Made by a program: the position numbers and the translations under genes. The notes under the pieces are model-generated. The model worked only from the letters and a program-made list of their open reading frames with translations. It had not been told where the DNA came from and did no database searches. A DNA stretch of 64,000 nt from Rhizobacter koreensis (GTDB lineage Bacteria; Pseudomonadota; Gammaproteobacteria; Burkholderiales; Burkholderiaceae_C): assembly GCF_013366375.1 (NCBI RefSeq), contig NZ_JABWMJ010000002.1, forward strand, positions 310,001 to 374,000. Reading direction: 5' to 3'. Shown here in pieces: positions 48,052 to 56,069 of the stretch; positions within the stretch are counted from its first letter, which is position 1, and every line of letters begins with the position of its first letter.

Positions 48052-48398
48052 GCGTTTTCCTTCGAGGGTTCGTGAACGGGGTCGATGCGCGGCGCCGGCG
48101 CGCGCATCAGGTGCAACACCGCGCGCATGTCGGCGAACTCGGGGCCGGAGCCGGGCTCGCTGCGACGCAGCAGCAGGTCGAGCAAGTCGTTGTCGCTGAG
48201 GTCCATCAGCGCGAGCAGACCGCGCGCCTGCGATTGAGTGACGACGGGGTGAGCGGCGAAGAAGCGCTCGACGAACAGATCGTTCTCGAGCAGCCCGCGC
48301 CGGCAGCGCCAGCGCAGCTTGCTGAGCGCGCGTTCGTCGATCGGCGGATCGCCGGCCGACGGGTCGCTGGCACGCGCTTCGAGCGCCTGGGTAGCCAC
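48048..48398 (-). CDS. sdhE: Succinate dehydrogenase flavinylation factor
   Basis: The 116-residue SdhE/YgfY family protein has the conserved RRGLLEND (the RGxxE motif) after LSKLRWRC, and the helical remainder [12 protein letters not shown]. It promotes covalent attachment of FAD to SdhA. The N-terminal 25 residues are variable and may be a tail. It lies one base after sdhB and overlaps gltA. Confidence 0.92.
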   Translation of the reverse strand: MATQALEARASDPSAGDPPIDERALSKLRWRCRRGLLENDLFVERFFAAHPVVTQSQARGLLALMDLSDNDLLDLLLRRSEPGSGPEFADMRAVLHLMRAPAPRIDPVHEPSKENA

Positions 48399-48399
48399 C

Positions 48400-49104
48400 T
48401 CAGATGGCGCGTCGGACCATCAGTTCCTTGATCTTGCCGATCGCCAGCGCCGGGTTCAGCCCCTTCGGGCAGACGTCGACGCAGTTCATGATCGTGTGGC
48501 AGCGGAACAGGCGGTAAGGGTCTTCGAGATTGTCGAGGCGCTCGCCGGTCGCCTGGTCGCGCGTGTCGGCGATGAAGCGATACGCCTGCAACAGACCGGC
48601 CGGGCCGACGAACTTGTCGGGGTTCCACCAGTAGCTCGGGCACGCGGTGGAACAGCTCGCGCAGAGGATGCACTCGTAGAGGCCGTTGAGCTCCTCGCGC
48701 TCCTCGGGAAACTGCAGGCGCTCGCGCTCGGGCGGAACGTCGTCGTTCACCAGGTACGGCTTGATCGAGTCGTACTGCTTGAAGAACTCGGTCATGTCGA
48801 CGATCAAATCGCGGATCACCGGCAGGCCGGGCAGCGGCTTGAGGACGATCGGGTCCTTCAGCGCGCGCATGTTGGTCAGGCACGCCAGGCCGTTCTTGCC
48901 GTTGATGTTCATCGCGTCCGACCCGCAGACGCCTTCGCGGCACGAGCGGCGAAAGCTCAGCGTCGGGTCGATCGCCTTGAGCTTCATCAGGGCGTCGAGC
49001 AGCATGCGGTCGTTGTCGCCGATCTCGACCGAGATCGACTGCATGCGCGGCCGCTCGCCGGTGTCGGGGTCGTAGCGGTAGATCTGGAAATTGCGCAGAG
49101 CCAT
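48400..49104 (-). CDS. sdhB: Succinate dehydrogenase iron-sulfur subunit
   Basis: The 234-residue protein carries the three cluster motifs in order: CREGVCGSDAMNINGKNGLAC-type [2Fe-2S] ligands (first part CREGVCGSD), then CILCASCSTACPSYWW for [4Fe-4S], then CHTIMNCVDVCPKGLNP for [3Fe-4S]. It passes electrons from SdhA to ubiquinone at the membrane subunits. It lies 60 bases after sdhA. Confidence 0.97.
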   Translation of the reverse strand: MALRNFQIYRYDPDTGERPRMQSISVEIGDNDRMLLDALMKLKAIDPTLSFRRSCREGVCGSDAMNINGKNGLACLTNMRALKDPIVLKPLPGLPVIRDLIVDMTEFFKQYDSIKPYLVNDDVPPERERLQFPEEREELNGLYECILCASCSTACPSYWWNPDKFVGPAGLLQAYRFIADTRDQATGERLDNLEDPYRLFRCHTIMNCVDVCPKGLNPALAIGKIKELMVRRAI

Positions 49105-49164
49105 GGGAACTTTCGACTGGCTGAGCGGCTGCCGGGGCGCGGGGCGCGCGCGCCGGCACGCCGA

Positions 49165-50973
49165 TCAGAAGGTTCGTACCTTGGGTGGGATCGATTCGGC
49201 GGTCAGCGGCTTCAACTGCACCGGCTTGTATTCGAGCCGCTGGCCTTGGCTGTAGTACAGGGTGTGCTTGAGCCACTCTTCGTCGTTGCGGCCGTTCGGG
49301 TGCTCGGGCGTGTCGGCGTAGTCGTCGACCGTGTGGGCCCCGCGGCTCTCGCGCCGCGCGGCCGCCGAGACGATGGTCGCCATCGCGCACTCGATCAGGT
49401 TGTCGACCTCGAGCGCCTCGACGCGCGCGGTGTTGAACACCTTCGACTTGTCGCCGAGGTGGATCGACTTCACGCGCTCGGCGATCTCGCGGATCTTGAC
49501 GACGCCTTCGTCGAGCAGCGCCTGGGTGCGGAACACGCCGGCGTGCATCTGCATCGCCTTGCGGATGTCGTTGGCGACGTCCTGCGCGTACTCGCCGCCG
49601 GTGCTCGCGTCGAGGCGCGCCATGCGGGCGAGGCTCGCGTCCGCGGCGTTGGCCGGGAGCGCCTTGTGCGGCTCGGCCTTCAGGTTGCTGGCGACGATGT
49701 GGTCGCCAGCGGCCTTGCCGAACACCAGGAGGTCGAGCAGCGAGTTGGTGCCCAGGCGGTTGGCGCCGTGGACGCTGACGCACGAGCATTCGCCGACCGC
49801 GTAGAGGCCGCCGATCACCGCGTTCGGATCGCCATCCTTCGGAGCGACGACCTGACCGTGGATGTTCGTCGGGATGCCGCCCATCTGGTAGTGGATCGTC
49901 GGCACGACCGGGATCGGCTCGCGCGTGATGTCGACGTTGGCGAAGTTGTGGCCGATCTCGAACACGCTCGGCAGCCGCTTCATGATCGTCTCGGCGCCCA
50001 GGTGGGTCATGTCGAGGACGATGTAGTCCTTGTTCGGACCGCAGCCGCGACCTTCCTTGATTTCCTGGTCCATGCAGCGCGAGACGAAGTCGCGCGGCGC
50101 CAGGTCCTTCAGGGTCGGCGCGTAGCGCTCCATGAAGCGCTCGCCGTTGCTGTTGCGCAGGATCGCGCCCTCGCCGCGGCAGCCCTCGGTCAGCAGCACG
50201 CCGGCGCCGGCGACGCCGGTCGGGTGGAACTGCCAGAACTCCATGTCCTCGAGCGGGATGCCGGCGCGCGCCGCCATGCCCAGCCCGTCGCCGGTGTTGA
50301 TGAAGGCGTTGGTCGATGCCGCGAAGATCCGGCCGGCACCGCCGGTCGCCAGCAGCACCGTCTTGGCCTGCAGCACGTGCAGCTCGCCGGTCTCCATCTC
50401 GAGCGCGGTCACGCCGACCACGCTGCCCTCGGCATCGCGGATCAGGTCGAGCGCCATCCACTCGACGAAGAAGTTGGTGCGCGCCTTCACGTTCTGCTGA
50501 TACAGCGTGTGCAGCATCGCGTGACCCGTGCGGTCGGCCGCGGCGCAGGCGCGCTGCACCGGCTTCTCGCCGTAGTTCGCCGTGTGGCCGCCGAACGGGC
50601 GCTGGTAGATCGTGCCGTCGGGGTTGCGATCGAACGGCATGCCGAAGTGCTCGAGCTCGTAGACGACCTTGGGCGCCTCGCGGCACATGAACTCGATCGC
50701 GTCCTGGTCGCCGAGCCAGTCGGAACCCTTGACGGTGTCGTAGAAGTGGTAGTGCCAGTTGTCCTCGGACATGTTGCCGAGCGAGGCGCCGATGCCGCCC
50801 TGCGCGGCCACAGTGTGCGACCGCGTCGGGAACACCTTCGAGAGCACCGCCACGCTGAGGCCGGCGCGCGCGAGCTGCAGCGAGGCGCGCATGCCGGAGC
50901 CGCCTGCACCGACGATGACGACGTCGAAGCGCCGCTTCGAAACGGTCGACGAGACCGCGGGTTGCCCTTGCAT
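49165..50973 (-). CDS. sdhA: Succinate dehydrogenase flavoprotein subunit
   Basis: The 602-residue protein has the FAD loop DVVIVGAGGSGMRASL, the flavin-linking histidine in SHTVAAQGGIGASLG, and the substrate segments WQFHPTGVAG and GGLYAVGECSCVSVHGANRLG. It oxidises succinate to fumarate. The ATG at 50973 overlaps the sdhD stop by one base (TGATG). The frame is open 61 codons further upstream, but that part overlaps sdhD and is rejected. Confidence 0.97.
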   Translation of the reverse strand: MQGQPAVSSTVSKRRFDVVIVGAGGSGMRASLQLARAGLSVAVLSKVFPTRSHTVAAQGGIGASLGNMSEDNWHYHFYDTVKGSDWLGDQDAIEFMCREAPKVVYELEHFGMPFDRNPDGTIYQRPFGGHTANYGEKPVQRACAAADRTGHAMLHTLYQQNVKARTNFFVEWMALDLIRDAEGSVVGVTALEMETGELHVLQAKTVLLATGGAGRIFAASTNAFINTGDGLGMAARAGIPLEDMEFWQFHPTGVAGAGVLLTEGCRGEGAILRNSNGERFMERYAPTLKDLAPRDFVSRCMDQEIKEGRGCGPNKDYIVLDMTHLGAETIMKRLPSVFEIGHNFANVDITREPIPVVPTIHYQMGGIPTNIHGQVVAPKDGDPNAVIGGLYAVGECSCVSVHGANRLGTNSLLDLLVFGKAAGDHIVASNLKAEPHKALPANAADASLARMARLDASTGGEYAQDVANDIRKAMQMHAGVFRTQALLDEGVVKIREIAERVKSIHLGDKSKVFNTARVEALEVDNLIECAMATIVSAAARRESRGAHTVDDYADTPEHPNGRNDEEWLKHTLYYSQGQRLEYKPVQLKPLTAESIPPKVRTF

Positions 50974-51335
50974 CAAAGTCTCCACAGAACCTGAACTGCC
51001 CAGCCCGCGCAGCCAACCAGCCACGCGATCGTCGCCACCTGCAAGACGAGGCGAATGCCGACGGGCTTGATGTAGTCCATCCAGACGTCGCGCATGCCGA
51101 CCCATGCGTGCCAGAGCAGCGCCAGCACGGTCACGAAGGTCAGCACCTTCATCCACTGACGCGAGAAGATCGCGGCCCAGTGGTCGTAGCCCATCTCGCC
51201 GGGCATCAGCACCTGCACGACCACCGCGATCGTGAAGAGCGCCATGACGACGGCGGTCACCCGCTGCGAAAGCCAGTCGCGCATGCCGTAGTGCGCGCCG
51301 ACCACCGTGCGGCGGGTCCAGAAATTCTTGTGCAT
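50973..51335 (-). CDS. sdhD: Succinate dehydrogenase membrane anchor subunit D
   Basis: The 120-residue protein has three membrane helices (about residues 24-44, 63-82 and 93-115). The heme-histidine helix reads VLALLWHAWVGMRDVWMDYIK. With SdhC it anchors the complex and binds quinone and heme b. It follows sdhC by 34 bases. Confidence 0.93.
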   Translation of the reverse strand: MHKNFWTRRTVVGAHYGMRDWLSQRVTAVVMALFTIAVVVQVLMPGEMGYDHWAAIFSRQWMKVLTFVTVLALLWHAWVGMRDVWMDYIKPVGIRLVLQVATIAWLVGCAGWAVQVLWRL

Positions 51336-51369
51336 CTCTCGCCTGTCCTTGATCAGTGCCGCGGGCGCG

Positions 51370-51801
51370 TCAGAAGAAGAGCTTCCAGCCGAGCGCGACG
51401 GTCAGCAGCGTGCTGAGCACGAGCGTGACGATCGACGAGGTGCGGCCGAACTGCTTGCTGACCGAGTGCGTCACGTCCATCCAGAGGTGACGCAGGCCGG
51501 CGATGAAGTGGAACAGGTAGCCCCAGATGAGGCCGAGGGTCACGAGCTTGACGAACCAGCCGGGAAACCAGCCGGCACCGCTGCGGTAGGCGGCCGCGAA
51601 GCGCTCGTACGAGATCTCGGACGTCACGCTGGTGTCGAACAGCCAGATGACGAACGGCATCAGCAGGAACAGGAGCGCGCCGCTGATGCGGTGCAGGATC
51701 GAGACCCAGCCCGACGGCGGGAGCCGATATCCCGTGAGCTGCGTAACGTGGATGTTTCGGTATACCGGCCGTTGCCTGAGTGAAGTCGGTGAGGTCGCCA
51801 T
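51370..51801 (-). CDS. sdhC: Succinate dehydrogenase cytochrome b556 subunit
   Basis: The 143-residue protein has three membrane helices. The quinone-site motif [12 protein letters not shown] lies near residue 37, and the heme-ligand region is [17 protein letters not shown]. It is the first gene of the sdh operon. The ATG start is preceded by a leader of unknown length in the 300-base gap to mdh. Confidence 0.94.
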   Translation of the reverse strand: MATSPTSLRQRPVYRNIHVTQLTGYRLPPSGWVSILHRISGALLFLLMPFVIWLFDTSVTSEISYERFAAAYRSGAGWFPGWFVKLVTLGLIWGYLFHFIAGLRHLWMDVTHSVSKQFGRTSSIVTLVLSTLLTVALGWKLFF

Positions 51802-52101
51802 TGCAGCCTTGTGTGGGTGGCTAGTTGCCGTTCAACCTGTCGAGTTTATTGCAACGCAGCAGGTTCGTCGGGCGGCGGCCGTGCCCGCGGCCGCCGACGG
51901 CGGTCCGGATCGGCTGGCGAGCCGGCTTGCGCGGGCCACCGCAGAGGCCGTGGCGCGCCCGTGCACCCAACGCGACAAGTTGCCGTCGCACGCTTCTCCG
52001 GCGTCGGGCCAAGCCGACAACCCGCCGGGGCGCTGACCTACACTCGCGGCACGCGCGGATCCGGGTCGCCCGGCCGCCTTGTCCCCCTTCCGGAGCTTTC
52101 G
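51802..52101. other. Divergent promoter region between sdhC and mdh
   Basis: These 300 bases must hold promoters for both units. Toward mdh, TACACT (52039-52044) is a fair -10 box without a matching -35. Toward sdhC, AT-rich TAAACT on the minus strand near 51845-51850 is another candidate. No regulator gene is present here, although many relatives carry a GntR-type gene in this gap. Frames that extend mdh upstream through this region are spurious. Confidence 0.45.
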
Positions 52102-53088
52102 ATGAGCAAGTCCCCCGTTCGCGTCGCCGTCACCGGCGCAGCCGGCCAGATCGGCTACGCCCTCCTTTTCCGTATCGCTGCCGGCGAGATGCTGGGCAAG
52201 GACCAGCCCGTCGTCCTGCAGCTCCTCGAGATTCCCGACGAGAAGGCTCAGAAGGCGCTCAAGGGCGTGATGATGGAGCTCGAGGACTGCGCGTTCCCGC
52301 TGCTCGCCGGCATGGAAGCGCACAGCGACCCGATGACCGCGTTCAAGGACGTCGACTACGCCCTTCTGGTCGGCGCCCGCCCGCGCGGCCCGGGCATGGA
52401 GCGCAAGGACCTGCTCTCGGCGAACGCGCAGATCTTCACGGCGCAGGGCAAGGCGCTCAACGCCGTTGCGTCGCGCAACGTCAAGGTGCTGGTGGTCGGG
52501 AACCCGGCCAACACCAACGCCTACATCGCGATGAAGAGCGCGCCCGACCTGCCGCGCCGCAACTTCACCGCGATGCTGCGCCTGGACCACAACCGCGCGG
52601 CCAGCCAGATCGCGGCCAGGACCGGCAAGCCGGTCGCGTCGATCGAGAAGCTCACGGTCTGGGGCAACCACTCGCCGACCATGTATGCCGACTACCGCTT
52701 CGCGACGATCGGGGGCCAATCGGTCAAGCAGCTCATCAACGACGACGCCTGGAACCGCGACACCTTCCTGCCGACCGTCGGCAAGCGCGGCGCGGCGATC
52801 ATCGAGGCGCGCGGCCTGTCGTCGGCGGCGTCGGCCGCCAACGCGGCGATCGACCACATGCGCGACTGGGTGCTCGGCTCGAACGGCAAGTGGGTCACGA
52901 TGGGCATCCCGTCGGACGGCCAGTACGACATCCCCCAGGACGTCGTGTTCGGGTTCCCAGTCACCACCGAAAACGGCGAGTACAAGCTGGTCGAGGGTCT
53001 CGAGATCGACGCCTTCAGCCGGGAGCGCATCAACCTGACGCTGAAGGAACTGCTCGAGGAGCAGGACGGCGTCAAGCACCTGCTTTGA
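52102..53088 (+). CDS. mdh: Malate dehydrogenase
   Basis: The 328-residue protein is of the cytosolic type used by Burkholderiales. The NAD loop is [15 protein letters not shown], the substrate loop has [15 protein letters not shown], and [13 protein letters not shown] carries the catalytic histidine. It oxidises malate to oxaloacetate. The ATG at 52102 begins [12 protein letters not shown], the usual family start, with GGAG about nine bases upstream. The next gene begins 13 bases after its stop. Confidence 0.97.
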   Translation: MSKSPVRVAVTGAAGQIGYALLFRIAAGEMLGKDQPVVLQLLEIPDEKAQKALKGVMMELEDCAFPLLAGMEAHSDPMTAFKDVDYALLVGARPRGPGMERKDLLSANAQIFTAQGKALNAVASRNVKVLVVGNPANTNAYIAMKSAPDLPRRNFTAMLRLDHNRAASQIAARTGKPVASIEKLTVWGNHSPTMYADYRFATIGGQSVKQLINDDAWNRDTFLPTVGKRGAAIIEARGLSSAASAANAAIDHMRDWVLGSNGKWVTMGIPSDGQYDIPQDVVFGFPVTTENGEYKLVEGLEIDAFSRERINLTLKELLEEQDGVKHLL

Positions 53089-53101
53089 GCTGCGCGTCCG
53101 C

Positions 53102-54157
53102 TTGAACGACGCCTCGCGCCCGAGCGTGCCGTCAGCCTCGGCGGCCGACCTCGGCTCGGCGCCGCATCCGCGCGAGGCGCTGTTCGGCGCCGGCGACCAC
53201 GCACCGCTGCTGCCGGTGTGCGATCACTACGCCGGCGTCGAGCCGCGCATGAGGAAGAGCCTCGAGCTGCAGCGCGAGCTCGGGCCGGTGTTCGACGTCA
53301 CGCTCGACGCCGAGGATGGCGCGCCGATCGGCGGCGAGGCCGAGCATGCGGCGCTGATCGCCGAGCTGCTGACTTCGCCCGCCAACGCGCACGGCCGGGT
53401 CGGCGCCCGCGTCCATCCGGTCGACCATCCGGCGTTCGAAGGCGATGTGGCGACGCTGGTCGGCCGCGCCGGCGCTCGTGTCGCCTACTTGATGCTGCCG
53501 AAGGTGAACGGCGCCGCGGACGTCGAGCGTGCCTGCCGCGCGATCGACGAAGCGGCGGCTGCGGCCGGTCTCGAGCGCCGCATCCCGCTGCACGCGCTCG
53601 TCGAGACGCACGCGGCGCTGCGCGAGGTCGACGCGCTTGCCGCGCACCCGCGCATCGAGTCGCTCTCGTTCGGCCTGATGGACTTCGTCTCGGCGCATCG
53701 CGGCGCGATCCCCGGCTCGGCGATGACGTCGGCGGGACAGTTCAGCCACCCCCTCGTCGTGCGCGCCAAGCTGGAGATCGCAGCCGCCTGTCACGGTCGC
53801 GCCAAGGTGCCCTCGCACTGCGTCGTCACCGAGTTCAACGACGACGTGGCCATGCGCGCCGCCGCGACGCGTGCCGCCGGCGAGTTCGGCTACACGCGCA
53901 TGTGGAGCATCCACCCGAGCCAGATCCGCCCCATCGTCGCCGCGTTCAGCCCGAGCGCGGCCGAGGTCGACGAGGCCGCGGCGATCATCGATCTCGCGAT
54001 CGCTGCCCAGTGGGCGCCGATCCGGCGCGGCGACGTGCTGCACGACCGCGCCAGCTACCGCTATTTCTGGGCCGTTCTCGAACGCGCTCACCGCACCGGC
54101 GGCGCGTTGCCGAGCGATCTGCGCCGCCGCTTCTTTTCCGAGGAACCCACCCGATGA
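53102..54157 (+). CDS. CoA-ester lyase of the HpcH/HpaI aldolase family (citrate-lyase-beta-like)
   Basis: The 351-residue TIM-barrel protein has the metal-binding LDAEDGAP, the CoA-side arginine segment GARVHPVDHP and, at the end, WSIHPSQIRPIV. It is of the type that cleaves or makes malyl-CoA, citramalyl-CoA or similar esters. It lies 13 bases after mdh, a pairing often seen in Burkholderiales, so a role around malate, glyoxylate or acetyl-CoA is plausible. The other subunits of citrate lyase are absent. The start is a TTG at 53102 without a strong ribosome site; the first 25 residues are not conserved. Confidence 0.82.
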   Translation: MNDASRPSVPSASAADLGSAPHPREALFGAGDHAPLLPVCDHYAGVEPRMRKSLELQRELGPVFDVTLDAEDGAPIGGEAEHAALIAELLTSPANAHGRVGARVHPVDHPAFEGDVATLVGRAGARVAYLMLPKVNGAADVERACRAIDEAAAAAGLERRIPLHALVETHAALREVDALAAHPRIESLSFGLMDFVSAHRGAIPGSAMTSAGQFSHPLVVRAKLEIAAACHGRAKVPSHCVVTEFNDDVAMRAAATRAAGEFGYTRMWSIHPSQIRPIVAAFSPSAAEVDEAAAIIDLAIAAQWAPIRRGDVLHDRASYRYFWAVLERAHRTGGALPSDLRRRFFSEEPTR

Positions 54158-54975
54158 TCCGTTCGATCCACACCCTGAGCGCCGCCGTCGCGCTTGCGTT
54201 CGGCCTCGCGGCGCTGCCCGCCGTCTCTGCGACGGCGAGCACGAAGAGCGCCAAGCCGGCCACGAAGAGCGCCGCCGCCAAGCCCGGCAACGGCGACGCC
54301 AAGGCAGGCAACGGCGACGCCAAGGCGTCGGCCAAGTCGGCCCGCGGCGCACGCAAGACGGTCGCTGCCGCACCCGCGGCACCGGTGATCCCCGACGCGA
54401 CGCCCGAGCAGGTCGCGGCCGCCGAGATGGTCTATTACGGTCGCTACGAATGCGAGTTCGACCAGACCGTGCAGATCGGCAAGAGCACCAAGAACGCGGC
54501 TTACGTCGACGTCATGGCCGGCAAGTCGCAGTGGCTGATGAAGCCGGTGCTCTCGTCGACCGGCGCGATCCGCCTCGAGGACGTGCGCGGCGAGACGCTG
54601 ATGGTGCAGATCGCCAGCAAATCGATGCTGCTGAACGTGAAGACCGCGCGCCGCATCGTCGACGAGTGCATCAGCCCGAGCCAGCGCGCCCTGATCGACG
54701 CGGCCAAGGCCGCCAAGGCCGCCGAGCTCGCCGGCGCCAAGGCCGAGACGGGCGCGACACAGCCGGCTGCGGCGCCGGCGCTGCTGGTCGCCCCCGGGTC
54801 GCTGCCGCCGCCCGACGCACGCCCGGCGCCGATCGCGCCGGCCACCCCGGCGAGCGGCGCGTCGCCGATGCGCCCGGCGGCGGCGACGTCGGTCAGCCCG
54901 GTTTCGACGAGCGCAGCGCCTGCTGCGGACGTCACCACCGCCGCCGCTCTGCCGGCCGCGCCGGCGGTCAAGTAG
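54154..54975 (+). CDS. Secreted protein with low-complexity ends, unknown
   Basis: The 273-residue protein begins at an ATG overlapping the stop of the CoA-lyase gene (ATGA). A Sec signal (about residues 1-28, ending VSATAS) is followed by a Lys, Ala and Gly-rich stretch with the repeat GNGDAKAGNGDAK. A compact middle domain (about 80-185) contains YYGRYECEFDQTVQIG, AYVDVMAGKSQWLMKPV and ALIDAAKAAKAAELA; the two cysteines in it could form a disulfide. The end is Ala, Pro and Ser-rich. Similar small exported proteins occur next to this lyase in other Burkholderiales. The function is unknown, and a periplasmic role is the only inference I can make. Confidence 0.75.
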   Translation: MIRSIHTLSAAVALAFGLAALPAVSATASTKSAKPATKSAAAKPGNGDAKAGNGDAKASAKSARGARKTVAAAPAAPVIPDATPEQVAAAEMVYYGRYECEFDQTVQIGKSTKNAAYVDVMAGKSQWLMKPVLSSTGAIRLEDVRGETLMVQIASKSMLLNVKTARRIVDECISPSQRALIDAAKAAKAAELAGAKAETGATQPAAAPALLVAPGSLPPPDARPAPIAPATPASGASPMRPAAATSVSPVSTSAAPAADVTTAAALPAAPAVK

Positions 54976-55025
54976 GCGCATGGGCCCGCCTCGGCCGGAC
55001 CGCTTCGGCGCGCTTCAGCCGGGCG

Positions 55026-55055
55026 GCCCGGCGTCGCGGACGCCCCACGCCGGGC
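55026..55055. other. GC-rich hairpin in the gap before the RsbQ-like gene
   Basis: GCCCGGCG (55026-55033) and CGCCGGGC (55048-55055) form an 8-base stem with a 14-base loop and no T-tract. It lies 50 bases after the secreted-protein stop and could weakly end that transcript, or be chance in GC-rich DNA. Confidence 0.25.
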
Positions 55056-55202
55056 TGCGCCGTGCGTGGAAATGGTCACGGCAAAGCCGGCGATCCGCGA
55101 GCGAAAGGTCCGGCCCGGACGAAGACGGCCGATAAGGGCGGGTGATCCCTCGCCCGTGCGGCGCCGTCGCGCGGAGATCGCCCCTCGCCCCGAGTCCGCC
55201 GC

Positions 55203-56069
55203 ATGTCCGTTCTCAAGCGCCACAACGTCCGTTCCGCGGGCGACGGCCCCTCCACCCTCGTCTTCGCGCACGGCTTCGGCTGCGACCAGAACGTCTGGCG
55301 CCACGTCGCTCCCGCCTTCCTCGACAGGCACCGCGTGGTGCAGGTCGACCTCGCCGGCTATGGCGGCTCGGCGCCGGGGAGCTACGACTTCGAGCGCCAT
55401 GCGACGCTCGAAGGCCATGCCGAGGACCTGGTCGAGATCTGCGAGGCGCTCGGCGTGCTCCGGCCGATCCTGGTCGGCCACTCGGTGAGCTCGATGACGG
55501 CCCTGCTCGCCTCGCGCATGCGCCCCGACCTGCTCGGCGGCGTCGTGCTCGTCGCACCGTCGCCCTGCTACATCAACGACGGCGACTACGTCGGCGGCTT
55601 CGAGCGCGAGGACATCGACCAGCTGCTCGACACCCTCGACAGCAACTACTTCGCGTGGTCGCGGATGATGGCGCCGGTGGTCATGGGCAACGCCGACCAG
55701 CCCGACCTCGCCGACGACCTGGCCTCGACGTTCTGCCGCGCCGACCCGAACATCGCACGCCACTTCGCCCGCGTCACCTTCCTCACCGACAGCCGCCCCG
55801 ACCTTGCCGACGTGCGGGTGCCCTGTCTCGTCTTGCAGTGCAGCGACGACGCACTGGCGCCGATCGAGGTCGGGCGCTACCTGCACCGCCACATCGCCGG
55901 CAGCGAGCTCAAGGTGCTGAAGGCGACGGGTCACTGCCCGCACCTCAGCGCGCCGCGGGAAACGATCGCGGCGCTGCGCCCGTTCGTCGCTCGCATCGCG
56001 AAGTCCAACAAGCGCGAAGCGGCGGCACGCGCGCGCGCCGCCGCGCGCCTGCCTGCCCTCGCGGCGTGA
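55203..56069 (+). CDS. RsbQ-like alpha/beta hydrolase
   Basis: The 288-residue protein resembles Bacillus RsbQ and the plant KAI2/D14 receptors. It starts with LKRHNVRSAGDGPSTLVFAH, then has GFGCDQNVW and a nucleophile elbow with Ser94 (VGHSVSSM). The acid lies in QCSDDALAP (Asp215 or Asp216) and the histidine in ATGHCPHLSAP (His244). RsbQ activates the PAS-containing phosphatase RsbP, probably by handling a small hydrophobic ligand. Here the stop overlaps the start of a PAS-GGDEF-EAL gene in GTGA, which strongly suggests an analogous sensing pair coupled to cyclic-di-GMP. The Ala and Arg-rich last 25 residues are a variable tail. Confidence 0.85.
   Translation: MSVLKRHNVRSAGDGPSTLVFAHGFGCDQNVWRHVAPAFLDRHRVVQVDLAGYGGSAPGSYDFERHATLEGHAEDLVEICEALGVLRPILVGHSVSSMTALLASRMRPDLLGGVVLVAPSPCYINDGDYVGGFEREDIDQLLDTLDSNYFAWSRMMAPVVMGNADQPDLADDLASTFCRADPNIARHFARVTFLTDSRPDLADVRVPCLVLQCSDDALAPIEVGRYLHRHIAGSELKVLKATGHCPHLSAPRETIAALRPFVARIAKSNKREAAARARAAARLPALAA

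Noticed and set aside
48319-50994. Long plus-strand frame of about 890 codons
   Set aside because: It is antisense to sdhB and sdhA, which are certain.
50974-51156. In-frame extension of sdhA
   Set aside because: It overlaps sdhD in another frame; the ATG at 50973 fits the known SdhA start and the TGATG coupling.
51811-52101. In-frame extension of mdh by about 97 codons
   Set aside because: The ATG at 52102 gives the normal family start, and the extension covers the divergent promoter region.
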